From contig CANKZR010000003.1 of the NCBI GenBank assembly GCA_947488625.1, positions 1-64,000 on the forward strand: DNA of 64,000 nt, read 5' to 3'. Position numbers and translations under genes: made by a program. The stretch comes from an uncultured Sphingomonadaceae bacterium. GTDB lineage: Bacteria; Pseudomonadota; Alphaproteobacteria; Sphingomonadales; Sphingomonadaceae. This document shows positions 1 to 8,391 of the stretch, one piece after another; within the stretch, counting starts at the first letter, position 1; each line of letters opens with the position of its first letter. The notes under the pieces are model-generated. The model saw nothing but the letters and a program-made list of their open reading frames with translations, was not told the DNA's origin and did no database searches.

Positions 1-247
1 GTTCTCTTCATCTCGTCCGTCCTTCTGTCAGGGCCGGACTCTAATCATACTTGGAGGAATATCAGGGGGTCACGTCATCTGTAGGCTACACTCCAGACAG
101 AGTGGAAAGGCCGTGATTGGGGCCGAAGCCCGGTCGGGCAAGAAGGCATAGTCTGAAACCCCTTTCAGTTTGAAGGGGGACAACTTCGTTTCATTTCGTT
201 TCTCTTTACACTTCTATGGGTTAGGTTCCATTGAATAGGAAAGTAGA

Positions 248-1876
248 ATGGCTCAAGAGCCCGAAAAGAAGATCAAATATTCGATTCACCTCGCGACGGA
301 GTCCGTGAAGGACCTCGCCGATTTCCTCACAGAAAATGCAAGAGCTAAGTCGATTCAGATTGAATTGCGCAAGGCCTTTCCGTTCGAGTGCGCCTTGTAT
401 CACAAGCCGACTATCAACTCGGTGCCCGGCTGGGCAACGAAGCTCGATGATTTCTTCGAAATTGACGGGAAGATTCGGTCGGCTTCATCGGCCGCTGTGG
501 TGCTGTTCAAATACAAGAACAGGGTATTCGCCTGCTCGTACGGGCATGGTCATACCATGCTCAACAGCGATAGGCGGGAGAATGATTTCGGGTTGTTGGT
601 GGCGGCCAATTCACTTTCAGACGAGAATGTAAAACTGGTCGAGAAAGCCAACCTCGGTAGTGTCATCCGCGATGCTACTCAGGCGGCGGGTATTACGAGG
701 CTTCAGGAGTTCAATGTCGATAGAGCGTTGAGCCTTGTTCGGAAACTTAGCGGCAACGCGAAGGACGGTAACTCCGCGCTTAGTGGAGCCAGTTCGATTA
801 CACTCATATCCGACAAAGATGTCGGCGAACTCCATGAGCTCGGAGAAGCGCTCCTAGATTTATATACCGCGACCAGCTACAAAAAAACGGCGTTTGGGAT
901 TATCGACAAGATCAAACCCGTTCTTGATGTGGAGCTCGTAAAAAAGCTCGACCAGGCGCTTCTGGACGATTTGAATTCCGAAGGTCCGTCCTTCGAACTT
1001 GGGGCACCAGAAATCGATACCGAGCCAATCGGCTACATGACGATATCGGGAGCAAAGTCTCGGGCACAATACCCCGACATCTCGCTAGCTACGTTTCTGG
1101 ATGTGGTTGGCGATCTGGAAACGACAGACGATCTTCACGCGTACTGCGTTGTGACCCACAACATCGATGGAACGCATCGCTTGAAGGAATGGACGCTTTA
1201 CAGGGGGCTCGTTGGTTCAATCGTCGATGGGACGAAAAGATATGCTCTGAATGAGGGGAAATGGTACCGGATCGATGAGGCTCTACAAGAGTCGGCCAAC
1301 GACGCTTTCGCGAAGGCATCGAAGGGTTGGGACAAAGCATACTTGCCGTGGCCAATCATTACGCGCGGGAAAAAGGGTAAGACCTCTGTTTATGAACCAG
1401 AGGGCGACTTCAACAAGCGTGTAGCGAACGCCGATCCTAACTTGTTGCTATTTGACGCGGACCTCGTTCCAATTCCCAACACGCCGGGGCCGGGTGTCGA
1501 AATTTGCGACCTATTCGACGTGAAGCAAAAAAGGCTCATCCACGTCAAGAAGAGCGGTCGGCGATCGAGCGTGATCAGCCACTTCCTCACTCAGGGCATG
1601 AACTCAGCCAAATTTTTGCGAACATATGACCAGATACGGAATGAGTTTTTCAACCGCTTGGAGAAGCTCGTCGACCCAGCGACACTCGCTGATCTTCAGA
1701 ACTCATTCCCATACGATTGGACCGTCGAATTCAAATTTGGGGATTTCCCCAATCAATCAGGTGACTACACGATCCCCTTCTTTTCGCGTGTGACGCTCGA
1801 TGAAACGAAGCGCGAAATCGAAGCCCTTGGGTACAAGGCCGTCGAGGTGTCGTTCATCAAGCTATCTAATCCGTAA
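248..1876 (+). CDS. TIGR04141/DUF6119-like sporadically distributed protein (putative defence)
   Basis: The 542-residue product resembles the TIGR04141/DUF6119 family: it has the family's length, a YGHGHTML segment near residues 98-105, a DFGLLVAANS segment near 113-122, and a mixed alpha/beta body without membrane segments. The biochemical role of this family is not established; members occur patchily among restriction and phage-defence genes, and this one stands next to a restriction-modification set. The start is supported by an AGGA ribosome site about seven bases upstream. It converges on the nuclease gene that ends at 1892. Base composition appears lower in G+C than the catabolic genes further right, which suggests acquisition by transfer. 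Family assignment is by memory of the motif pattern. Confidence 0.7.
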   Translation: MAQEPEKKIKYSIHLATESVKDLADFLTENARAKSIQIELRKAFPFECALYHKPTINSVPGWATKLDDFFEIDGKIRSASSAAVVLFKYKNRVFACSYGHGHTMLNSDRRENDFGLLVAANSLSDENVKLVEKANLGSVIRDATQAAGITRLQEFNVDRALSLVRKLSGNAKDGNSALSGASSITLISDKDVGELHELGEALLDLYTATSYKKTAFGIIDKIKPVLDVELVKKLDQALLDDLNSEGPSFELGAPEIDTEPIGYMTISGAKSRAQYPDISLATFLDVVGDLETTDDLHAYCVVTHNIDGTHRLKEWTLYRGLVGSIVDGTKRYALNEGKWYRIDEALQESANDAFAKASKGWDKAYLPWPIITRGKKGKTSVYEPEGDFNKRVANADPNLLLFDADLVPIPNTPGPGVEICDLFDVKQKRLIHVKKSGRRSSVISHFLTQGMNSAKFLRTYDQIRNEFFNRLEKLVDPATLADLQNSFPYDWTVEFKFGDFPNQSGDYTIPFFSRVTLDETKREIEALGYKAVEVSFIKLSNP

Positions 1877-1891
1877 TCGGACGAAGACCGG

Positions 1892-2680
1892 TCAGTCACG
1901 ATAATCCCGTATCGCGTGCTGATCGAGCTTCTTTGCCGGTACGAGCTTGTAGTGGCGCTCTTCCACGACTTTGATTTCCTCATCCTGTATCGTCAACTCG
2001 AAGAGCGCGACGATATCGTCGTCCATGAATTGCGCCGCAATCGCCTTGCACCGCATGCCTGGGAATTTCTGCTCAACGAACTTGATATCTTGCGTCGCCT
2101 GCACGATGCCGATCTGGTCCTTCCCGCCTTTGGCCTGGACAGGAATGATGTAATGGCAGCCGCGCTTGTCGATCCCGACATAGAGCTCATCGATCTCGAT
2201 CTGGCCGATCCCTTTGACGGTCGTGCGTAGATGGTTTTGCAGGCTGTAGGTGGTGAGGCTAAGAAAGGTGTCTATCAAGCGATTATACCGGACAATCGCC
2301 AAGAGCGCTTGCTCGTCGTCAAGCGCGTAGGCGCGAATGACCTCGGGCGTGGCATCGGGGATATCGATGCGAGCAAGATCATCGCGCGGAATGACGCGGC
2401 TGATCTTGACGAGCGAAAAGCGGTAACGTGACCGCCCCGCAAGCTCGATAATCCATTCCATCCCTTCAGGCTGGGTCGCGATGATCTTGGAAGGCAGATC
2501 GTTCCTGAACCGGAAGGAATAGATCACATCGCCAACATTGTCCGGCAGTGCGATATCCAATGTCACGGCAGCGTCTTTGATTTCCTGCCGGGTGAAATCC
2601 AACGCGGTTGCCCCAGGGCTATAGTGATCTAAGAAAATCTTCTCGATCAGCGCCTCGTAGCGGTTTGGACTCTTAGGCAT
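1892..2680 (-). CDS. Putative type II restriction endonuclease, PD-(D/E)XK fold with QxK variant
   Basis: A 262-residue protein encoded directly after a C5-cytosine methyltransferase, whose stop it overlaps by eight bases, so the two are probably co-translated as a restriction-modification pair. Near the C-terminal third the sequence has IDELYVG (acidic residues 164-165), then a strand ending VQAKGGKD with Q182 and K184. This fits the PD-(D/E)XK core in the QxK variant used by Mrr-type nucleases. The N-terminal 150 residues are helical and not recognised; they may bind DNA or dimerise. It would cut the site that the methyltransferase protects. The recognition sequence cannot be read from the gene. 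Confidence 0.65.
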   Translation of the reverse strand: MPKSPNRYEALIEKIFLDHYSPGATALDFTRQEIKDAAVTLDIALPDNVGDVIYSFRFRNDLPSKIIATQPEGMEWIIELAGRSRYRFSLVKISRVIPRDDLARIDIPDATPEVIRAYALDDEQALLAIVRYNRLIDTFLSLTTYSLQNHLRTTVKGIGQIEIDELYVGIDKRGCHYIIPVQAKGGKDQIGIVQATQDIKFVEQKFPGMRCKAIAAQFMDDDIVALFELTIQDEEIKVVEERHYKLVPAKKLDQHAIRDYRD

Positions 2681-4004
2681 ATGCAGTCTGCTCAGCGATG
2701 CGTTCGCGTTCGATATCGACCTGCTTGCGCTTAGTGGCTCCGCTTTTGCGGTCGCGGCGGCTAGGTAGCGGTTCGACGCCGAAATAATCGGATGCGCCGG
2801 TCAGATCGAAAGACAGCAGCTCTTCCTCGCCAAGTGGCAAGACTTGTTCCGGCCTGAGCGGCATGGCACCGAGTGCCTTCATCACTTGTGCCGCAATGGC
2901 CCTTGCGAGAGGCGGGGGCACTGCATTTCCGATCTGCCGCGCGCCATGCCACTTGGTGATATTGAAACGAAACCAGTCGGGAAAGCCGTGCAAGCGCGCC
3001 ATTTCTCGTACAGTTACGCAACGATCATAGCGATAATGGATCGGCCTCGGGCTCGTGAAGGCTCCTCGTGCGCCGTCCGTACCGGCGCGCAGCGTATTCG
3101 ATACGCCGTCATGCGCGAGCTTGTAAAAGCGGCTGATCGGTTCAACTGATCCGGGTTCGGTTTCGGCAAAGCGATTACGGGAAATGTCAGTATGCTGCGT
3201 GCGGTAGCTCGATGTCAGGCTGGTCGGATCCCAATCTCGAACATATCCGAAGTGCCACGCATCGTTTGTTAAACAACGCAACTCAGCGGCGTAATCCGAA
3301 GGAGGGCCGAATGAAGTTGTCCGGACAGAATCGGTATTGGCCAGCGTTTGGAACCGGTCGGCATCAGGAAGATCGTCAAGCGCGTCCTCGGCAGTCGGGC
3401 CGGCCGGAAGGCCTGCAATTGCCTTGTTGCGTCCAGCAAGATTGGTGAATGGCGCAGGATACTCCGGCAATTTCTCTCCCTTGCGGCACCCGAAGAGAAT
3501 GAGGCGCTCGCGGAACTGCGGCGTGCCATAGTGACCGGCATTAAGCACCTTCCAGGGCAGGCGCACCTCGTATCCAACATCATCGAAGGCCTCGACTAGC
3601 TCCTTTAGGAAAGCCTTATGTTTTCCTACCGTCAATCCTTTGACGTTCTCGAAAACGAACGTGCGTGCGCGAAGCTCAGAAACGATCCGCACAAAATCCA
3701 GCACAAGCTTGTTACGCGGATCGGCAAGGACACGGTGACCGATGAGCGAGAATCCCTGGCACGGCGCGCCGCCAAACACGCAATCGACAGTCGTGTTGCC
3801 GATCCCGGCGAACTTGCGGATGTCATCGCCGCTGAGTCCAGCGACAGATTGCGGAATGACAGCGGTGTCGGGGAAATTGTATTTATGGACTGCGCAATGA
3901 ACGGGATCGATTTCGACCGCTGCGGCAATATCGAATCCGGCCTGCTCGAAGCCGAGGCTCAAGCCTCCCGCCCCTGCAAATAAGTCTATCCCCACCGGTC
4001 TCAT
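2673..4004 (-). CDS. dcm: DNA (cytosine-5-)-methyltransferase
   Basis: A 443-residue C5-cytosine methyltransferase that transfers a methyl group from S-adenosylmethionine to cytosine in DNA. Motif I (DLFAGAGG) lies at residues 7-14, the catalytic Pro-Cys of motif IV (GGAPCQGFS) at 81-82, motif VI (ENVKG) at 119-123, and the C-terminal GNAVPPPLA of motif X follows the target-recognition region. The last 60 residues are a basic extension outside the catalytic fold. The gene sits between vsr upstream and the nuclease gene downstream, all on the minus strand, and is therefore the modification enzyme of this cassette. Target specificity cannot be inferred from sequence alone. Confidence 0.95.
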   Translation of the reverse strand: MRPVGIDLFAGAGGLSLGFEQAGFDIAAAVEIDPVHCAVHKYNFPDTAVIPQSVAGLSGDDIRKFAGIGNTTVDCVFGGAPCQGFSLIGHRVLADPRNKLVLDFVRIVSELRARTFVFENVKGLTVGKHKAFLKELVEAFDDVGYEVRLPWKVLNAGHYGTPQFRERLILFGCRKGEKLPEYPAPFTNLAGRNKAIAGLPAGPTAEDALDDLPDADRFQTLANTDSVRTTSFGPPSDYAAELRCLTNDAWHFGYVRDWDPTSLTSSYRTQHTDISRNRFAETEPGSVEPISRFYKLAHDGVSNTLRAGTDGARGAFTSPRPIHYRYDRCVTVREMARLHGFPDWFRFNITKWHGARQIGNAVPPPLARAIAAQVMKALGAMPLRPEQVLPLGEEELLSFDLTGASDYFGVEPLPSRRDRKSGATKRKQVDIERERIAEQTAYA

Positions 4005-4082
4005 GCACTGCTGTCCTTCAATTTGATTTTCGTCGATTCATCATTCAGTCTATCGTGGGCTGCCCGGCCTGTCGATCGAAAT

Positions 4083-4490
4083 TTAGGATTCATCCACAAA
4101 GGCTTGAAGGCGCGCTGTGAGCTGTTCGGTTTCCTTGATTTCACACTGCCAGACGACGAGCACTTTCCATCCCAACGACTCAAGATGTTCTTTTTTCGTT
4201 CTATCACGTTCCACGTTACGTGCAAGCTTGGGAAGCCAATAGTCTGATCGGGATTTGGGCGGTTGGCCTTTGGCACATCCATGGGCATGCCAAAAGCAGC
4301 CATGAACGAAGATTACCTTCCGGTGGCGGGGTAGGACGATATCAGGTTTGCCAGGTAAGTCTTTGCGGTGAAGTCGGAAGCGAAGGCCCAAGGCGTGCAG
4401 TATCCGCCTAACCTTCATTTCCGGCCCGGTGTTCTTGGTGCCAACGGCCTGCATGATGCGCCGACGCTGTTCTGGGCTGCGCGTATCCAC
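4083..4490 (-). CDS. vsr: Very short patch repair (Vsr) mismatch endonuclease
   Basis: A complete 135-residue Vsr protein. Vsr nicks DNA at T:G mismatches that arise when 5-methylcytosine deaminates, so it normally accompanies a C5-cytosine methyltransferase, as here. Visible hallmarks are TGPEMKVRRILHALG near the N-terminus, GKPDIVLP with catalytic Asp50, FVHGCFWH at 61-68, and the zinc ligands expected in CFWHAHGC (Cys65, His70, Cys72) and VWQCE (Cys116). The gene is transcribed toward the methyltransferase, 78 bases upstream of it, and probably shares its promoter. Confidence 0.95.
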   Translation of the reverse strand: MDTRSPEQRRRIMQAVGTKNTGPEMKVRRILHALGLRFRLHRKDLPGKPDIVLPRHRKVIFVHGCFWHAHGCAKGQPPKSRSDYWLPKLARNVERDRTKKEHLESLGWKVLVVWQCEIKETEQLTARLQAFVDES

Positions 4491-4540
4491 CGGAACAGTC
4501 TACCTTCCGGCCAATACCAAATGGAAGATAGATTTCAAAT

Positions 4541-5419
4541 TCAGTCCGAACACAAGAACTCAGCAGCCTTAGCCGCCGCGCTCGCGGCAGTGAAGATCGC
4601 CCGGTTGTCGGCCTTGAGCACCTTCAGCCAGCTGGCGAGGTAGCTGGCGTGATCCGGGCGCGGGCTGGTGGAAAGGCCAAGGTCGCCGCAAAGGAAGGCT
4701 GAACCAAGCTCGGCCACCAGCTCTTCCATGGCATAGGCATCGTCACCGAACCGCTTGCCGAACGTCCGCGCCAGCCGGTGGTCAGCGCCAGACCAATGGA
4801 CGAGCTCGTGCAGCAAGGTGGCATACCAGTTCTGCGCCGCGCTGCCGCTGGCCGTTGCGAAGAACCGCTCGCGGTCTGGCATGGTGATCGTGTCGGTAGA
4901 AGGGGTGTAGTGAGCGCTGTCGCCATGGATGCGCACGCTGGCACCTGTGCCCGTAACGAAGCTGTCCGCCTGCGGGATAGGGTCGAAGTCTCCACCGTCC
5001 GGCACTTCGGGCAGAGCGTAGCCTTCGACTTGGCTGGCGTTGAACACATGCGATGCCTGCGCAAAGATGCGGGTCGAACTGTCTCTTTCCTCGGCCTGAT
5101 CGTCCTCGCGCTTGTCGATGATCTTGTAGAACACGATGGGCGAAGCCTTTTCGCCCTTGCGAACCTGGGCACCAAGCGACTGCCACTGGCGATAGGTTGC
5201 CCAGAGACCGTGCCCGAAGTCCTGCGCTTCGGCGCTGGCCCAAAGGGCGAGCACGTTGACGCCGCGATAGGCTTTGCCGGTCGCTGCATTCACGGGGCGC
5301 GAAAGCGGCGCGGAGCTGCGATGCCAAGGGAGCGAGAACTTGTCGGTACCGCGTTCAAGGGCGGCGATGATCTGGTTGGTGATCGTATCGTAGATGCTGG
5401 CGGTTGTGGTGCTGGCCAT
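4541..5419 (-). CDS. ArdC-type antirestriction protein with zincin-like peptidase domain
   Basis: The 292-residue product has an N-terminal ArdC/DUF1738 single-strand-DNA-binding region (about residues 5-130, including NPATGK-like and RGVNVLALW segments) and a C-terminal zincin-like metallopeptidase region with HELVH at 204-208 and a downstream glutamate in EELVAELG. Proteins of this family are carried by conjugative plasmids and islands and protect incoming DNA from host restriction. Its position between restriction genes and the relaxase supports that role in this island. Whether the peptidase is active is unknown. Confidence 0.85.
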   Translation of the reverse strand: MASTTTASIYDTITNQIIAALERGTDKFSLPWHRSSAPLSRPVNAATGKAYRGVNVLALWASAEAQDFGHGLWATYRQWQSLGAQVRKGEKASPIVFYKIIDKREDDQAEERDSSTRIFAQASHVFNASQVEGYALPEVPDGGDFDPIPQADSFVTGTGASVRIHGDSAHYTPSTDTITMPDRERFFATASGSAAQNWYATLLHELVHWSGADHRLARTFGKRFGDDAYAMEELVAELGSAFLCGDLGLSTSPRPDHASYLASWLKVLKADNRAIFTAASAAAKAAEFLCSD

Positions 5420-5643
5420 GGTGAAAGTCCTTCGTCCAATCGTTGGGAACGCGGATGAAGGGACGGGCCGGATTGGTCGGGCGGGTCAGCGGTTACGCGG
5501 AACAGGCAACACGGGAGGGCTTCAGCCCGAATGGAGCGGGCAGGCTGTTGATCCCGTCCGGCACGGTCTGTCGAAGAGGAGCAGTTCATTCCAACGGCAG
5601 GGCGAAGGACGCCATGGCCTGCCACCCCAGAGCTATTCGATCA

Positions 5644-8391
5644 TCATCCCATCCCGGCACCTATTGCCTTTGACTTTCCGGATTCGGGAGTGCTCGCGGT
5701 CATGGCTGTTTGCTTCTCGCCAGCGCGCTCGTAGATTGCGCGGACAAGCAGGTTCTTATCGTCGGTGACAACCACAGCCTCTGCCCTGGCGCGTGACAGC
5801 GCGACATAGAGCATCTTCTGGTCGACCAGATTGCTGGAGCGGCTGTCGGCGTGAATCAGGACACGCTCGGCAGTCTGGCCCTGGGCTGCGTGAGCGGTCT
5901 GAACATAGGCATGGCGCAAATGGGCGTCGCGAGGATCGGAGAGATCGAGCTTCTGCTCTCGTCCGTTGGCGAGGTTCACGGTTGCCCGCCCTCGGTCCGA
6001 ATCGATGCTTGTGACGGTTCCGCCAAGGCCATTGACCCGTCCGGCATGGCGGTCGTTGCGGGTGAACTGCACGCGGTCGCCGGTGCGCAGTTCCATGGGT
6101 TTCGGCTCGAACACCTCGGCTTTGCCAGCACCCCACTGCCGGGGCTGCCAGTCCAGCGAACGACCGTCGCGGCCTTCCAGAGCTATGCGCCCGCGGTCTG
6201 GATCGACAGCGGCAATCGCGAAGCTCTGACCCCTCCGCACGCCCTTGGCGGCATAGTCGCGGCTGAACCGGACGACATCGCCAATGGCATAGCTTGCTGC
6301 CTCGCGCGCCTCGGCACGGGTGAGGCCTTTCGCTTCAAGAGCGTGGAACCGGACCGCATCAGCAGACAGCTCGCCGCGCCCGGTCAGCTTTGCGCGGATC
6401 ATGCCGGTTAGCCTGTCCCGGCCTTCGCGCGATGGTTCGATAACCAGCGTTTGCGCGCGCTCTGAGGATGACAACGCCAGATAGTGCCGGGCCATCGCCA
6501 CAAGGCGCTCTTCCGGCGTCGTGCCCTCGATCACCTTGCCGCCGCCTCGTTCCAGCGCGGCCAGTGCCTTGCCCGCATGGCCCTCGATAGAGGCCATGAC
6601 GGCTTCGCGGGTGTCGGCGTTGGTCTGCCGGACCACTTCAGCAAGCTTCGCGGTGGCCATGCCTGCCTGCTGCAATTGAGCGAAGGCCGCGCCAGCGCCC
6701 ACCGAACCCAGCTGCCTCACATCGCCGACCAGGACAAGCCTGGCTCCGGCCTTGTCGGCGCGGGTCATGAGTTTCGCCATATCGTGCGCCGAAAGCATTG
6801 AGGCTTCATCGACGATCCAGACGGCGTCCTTCCCCGCTGTTTTCGCCTCGGGCGCGAGCAATTGCCGCGCCACGGTATCGCCGCGCAGTCCCAACGCCTC
6901 GCCCAGCACGGTCGCCGCCGATGCGGTTGGCGCGAGCGCAGCCACGGCAAGTCCTCCCCGCTGGGCCTCGCGAGCATAGGTTGCAAGCACGGTCGTGGTC
7001 TTGGCGGTCCCGGCATAGCCCTGGACGGCAGCAACGCGATCCCGCGAGGTAAGCAAGTCGGCGGTTGCGTGCCTCTGGTCATCGGTCCAGGCATAGCCGG
7101 ATCGGGCTGACTGCCGTGCCGCGCGCTCGATGGTCCGTGCTGCCGCCACCGGACTGGCGAGCGCTTGCGCCATGCCGCGTCCCGCCTCCTCAAGGCCCAG
7201 CATTGTGCGCTCGGTTGCGATAGCCTGCGGCGTCGTGAACCCGGCAAACTCCGCGTCGCGCCGGTCAAGGAAGGTGCGCGGGACTAGCTCACCGCGTTCT
7301 CCGGCCTCGGCAATCGCAGCACTGATGGCGCCGTGCCCGGCTTTGCCAAAGGCAAAGTCTCCGGCTTCGCGCGCAAGTGCGCTGGCAGAGAATACGGCCT
7401 CTCGTTCGGACAGCTTGGCAGCGGCCCAGGTCACCGCCTGTCGCGCCAGCAATTCCGGGCTGGCAGTTGCTTTGCTGCTCTTGGCCCGCTCCCTCGCTTG
7501 CCCGATCAGCCTGTCTCGCGCTTCCTTGTCGAACCCGTTGGCATCGGCAGTCGCCCGCCAGTCGGCCCGCAAGGTGCGATGATCCGCACTGGTCTTGGCT
7601 TCCCGCGTATCGAGCGCGGCGATCTGCTTTTCGGCGGCGCTCGCTTCCGCGCGATTGGTGCCGCGCTCGGCAAGCCGGGCATCGATTGCTGCTGTGCGCT
7701 GGCTCAGCGCTTCAACGGCCTTTTCCGGAACACCTGCGATCTCGAACAGCGAGTCCTTGCCCGACTCTATCCGGTAACCGAGTGCAGCAACGCTGTGCGC
7801 CAGCTCCTGCCGGTAGATCGCGCCGATTTCCTTTTGCAGCTGGTAAAAGGCGCGCGGCTCGAGGCTGCGCCAGTTGCCATCCTTGTCCTGCGTCGCGTTG
7901 AGGATAACGCCGTGGGTGTGCAGCTGCGGGTCCTGTGCCCTGCTTGTGGCATGGCGAAAGGTGGCAATGGCGAGATTGCCGGTCGTTTCGCGCCGCACCT
8001 CGCCGCCATGTCTGATCCGGGTTGCTGCCATGTGCGTTTCGACATGGGCGAGCGCCACTTTCACCGCCGCGCCATGCGCCTTGATGAGCCGCTTGTCGCC
8101 CGCAACCTCGGCCATGATCGAGACTGACTTGGGCGCGGACAGGGTGATGTCCCAGCCTGGCCGGTGCTCGACCTTGCCATCGCGCGTGGTGCCGAGCTGC
8201 TGTCCGGCAGCGCGGCCTTCGAGCAATTCGGCAAATTTCTCTCGATCGACCTCGCCCGACAGACCCAGCTTTTCGGCTGCCTCACCGAACCATTCGGACG
8301 GAGCCATGCCGCCTTCGGCATAGTAGTCATCGGCTTCGTAATAGCTGGCAGCCTGACTGGCACTCGACAGGGCCGAGACCGATGCGACCAT
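5644..8391 (-). CDS. MobF-family conjugative relaxase/helicase (TrwC/TraA-like)
   Basis: The relaxase would nick oriT, attach covalently to the 5' end and unwind the transferred strand. The N-terminus has paired tyrosines (SYYEADDYY) and the three-histidine motif in QLHTHGVILN, as expected for a TrwC-type HUH nuclease. The C-terminal helicase has Walker A GYAGTAKTTT and Walker B WIVDEASML. The start is taken at the ATG at 8391, because that ATG shares one base with the stop of the coupling-protein gene (TGATG); the longer frame would run into that gene. Length is 915 residues, close to TrwC (966). It is last in the trwA-trwB-trwC-like order. Confidence 0.93.
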   Translation of the reverse strand: MVASVSALSSASQAASYYEADDYYAEGGMAPSEWFGEAAEKLGLSGEVDREKFAELLEGRAAGQQLGTTRDGKVEHRPGWDITLSAPKSVSIMAEVAGDKRLIKAHGAAVKVALAHVETHMAATRIRHGGEVRRETTGNLAIATFRHATSRAQDPQLHTHGVILNATQDKDGNWRSLEPRAFYQLQKEIGAIYRQELAHSVAALGYRIESGKDSLFEIAGVPEKAVEALSQRTAAIDARLAERGTNRAEASAAEKQIAALDTREAKTSADHRTLRADWRATADANGFDKEARDRLIGQARERAKSSKATASPELLARQAVTWAAAKLSEREAVFSASALAREAGDFAFGKAGHGAISAAIAEAGERGELVPRTFLDRRDAEFAGFTTPQAIATERTMLGLEEAGRGMAQALASPVAAARTIERAARQSARSGYAWTDDQRHATADLLTSRDRVAAVQGYAGTAKTTTVLATYAREAQRGGLAVAALAPTASAATVLGEALGLRGDTVARQLLAPEAKTAGKDAVWIVDEASMLSAHDMAKLMTRADKAGARLVLVGDVRQLGSVGAGAAFAQLQQAGMATAKLAEVVRQTNADTREAVMASIEGHAGKALAALERGGGKVIEGTTPEERLVAMARHYLALSSSERAQTLVIEPSREGRDRLTGMIRAKLTGRGELSADAVRFHALEAKGLTRAEAREAASYAIGDVVRFSRDYAAKGVRRGQSFAIAAVDPDRGRIALEGRDGRSLDWQPRQWGAGKAEVFEPKPMELRTGDRVQFTRNDRHAGRVNGLGGTVTSIDSDRGRATVNLANGREQKLDLSDPRDAHLRHAYVQTAHAAQGQTAERVLIHADSRSSNLVDQKMLYVALSRARAEAVVVTDDKNLLVRAIYERAGEKQTAMTASTPESGKSKAIGAGMG

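Noticed and set aside
128-178. Hairpins before the first gene (GCCCG/CGGGC at 128-139 and CCCCTT/AAGGGG at 159-178)
   Set aside because: Short stems without a T run; they could be remnants of an upstream gene end but nothing supports a function.
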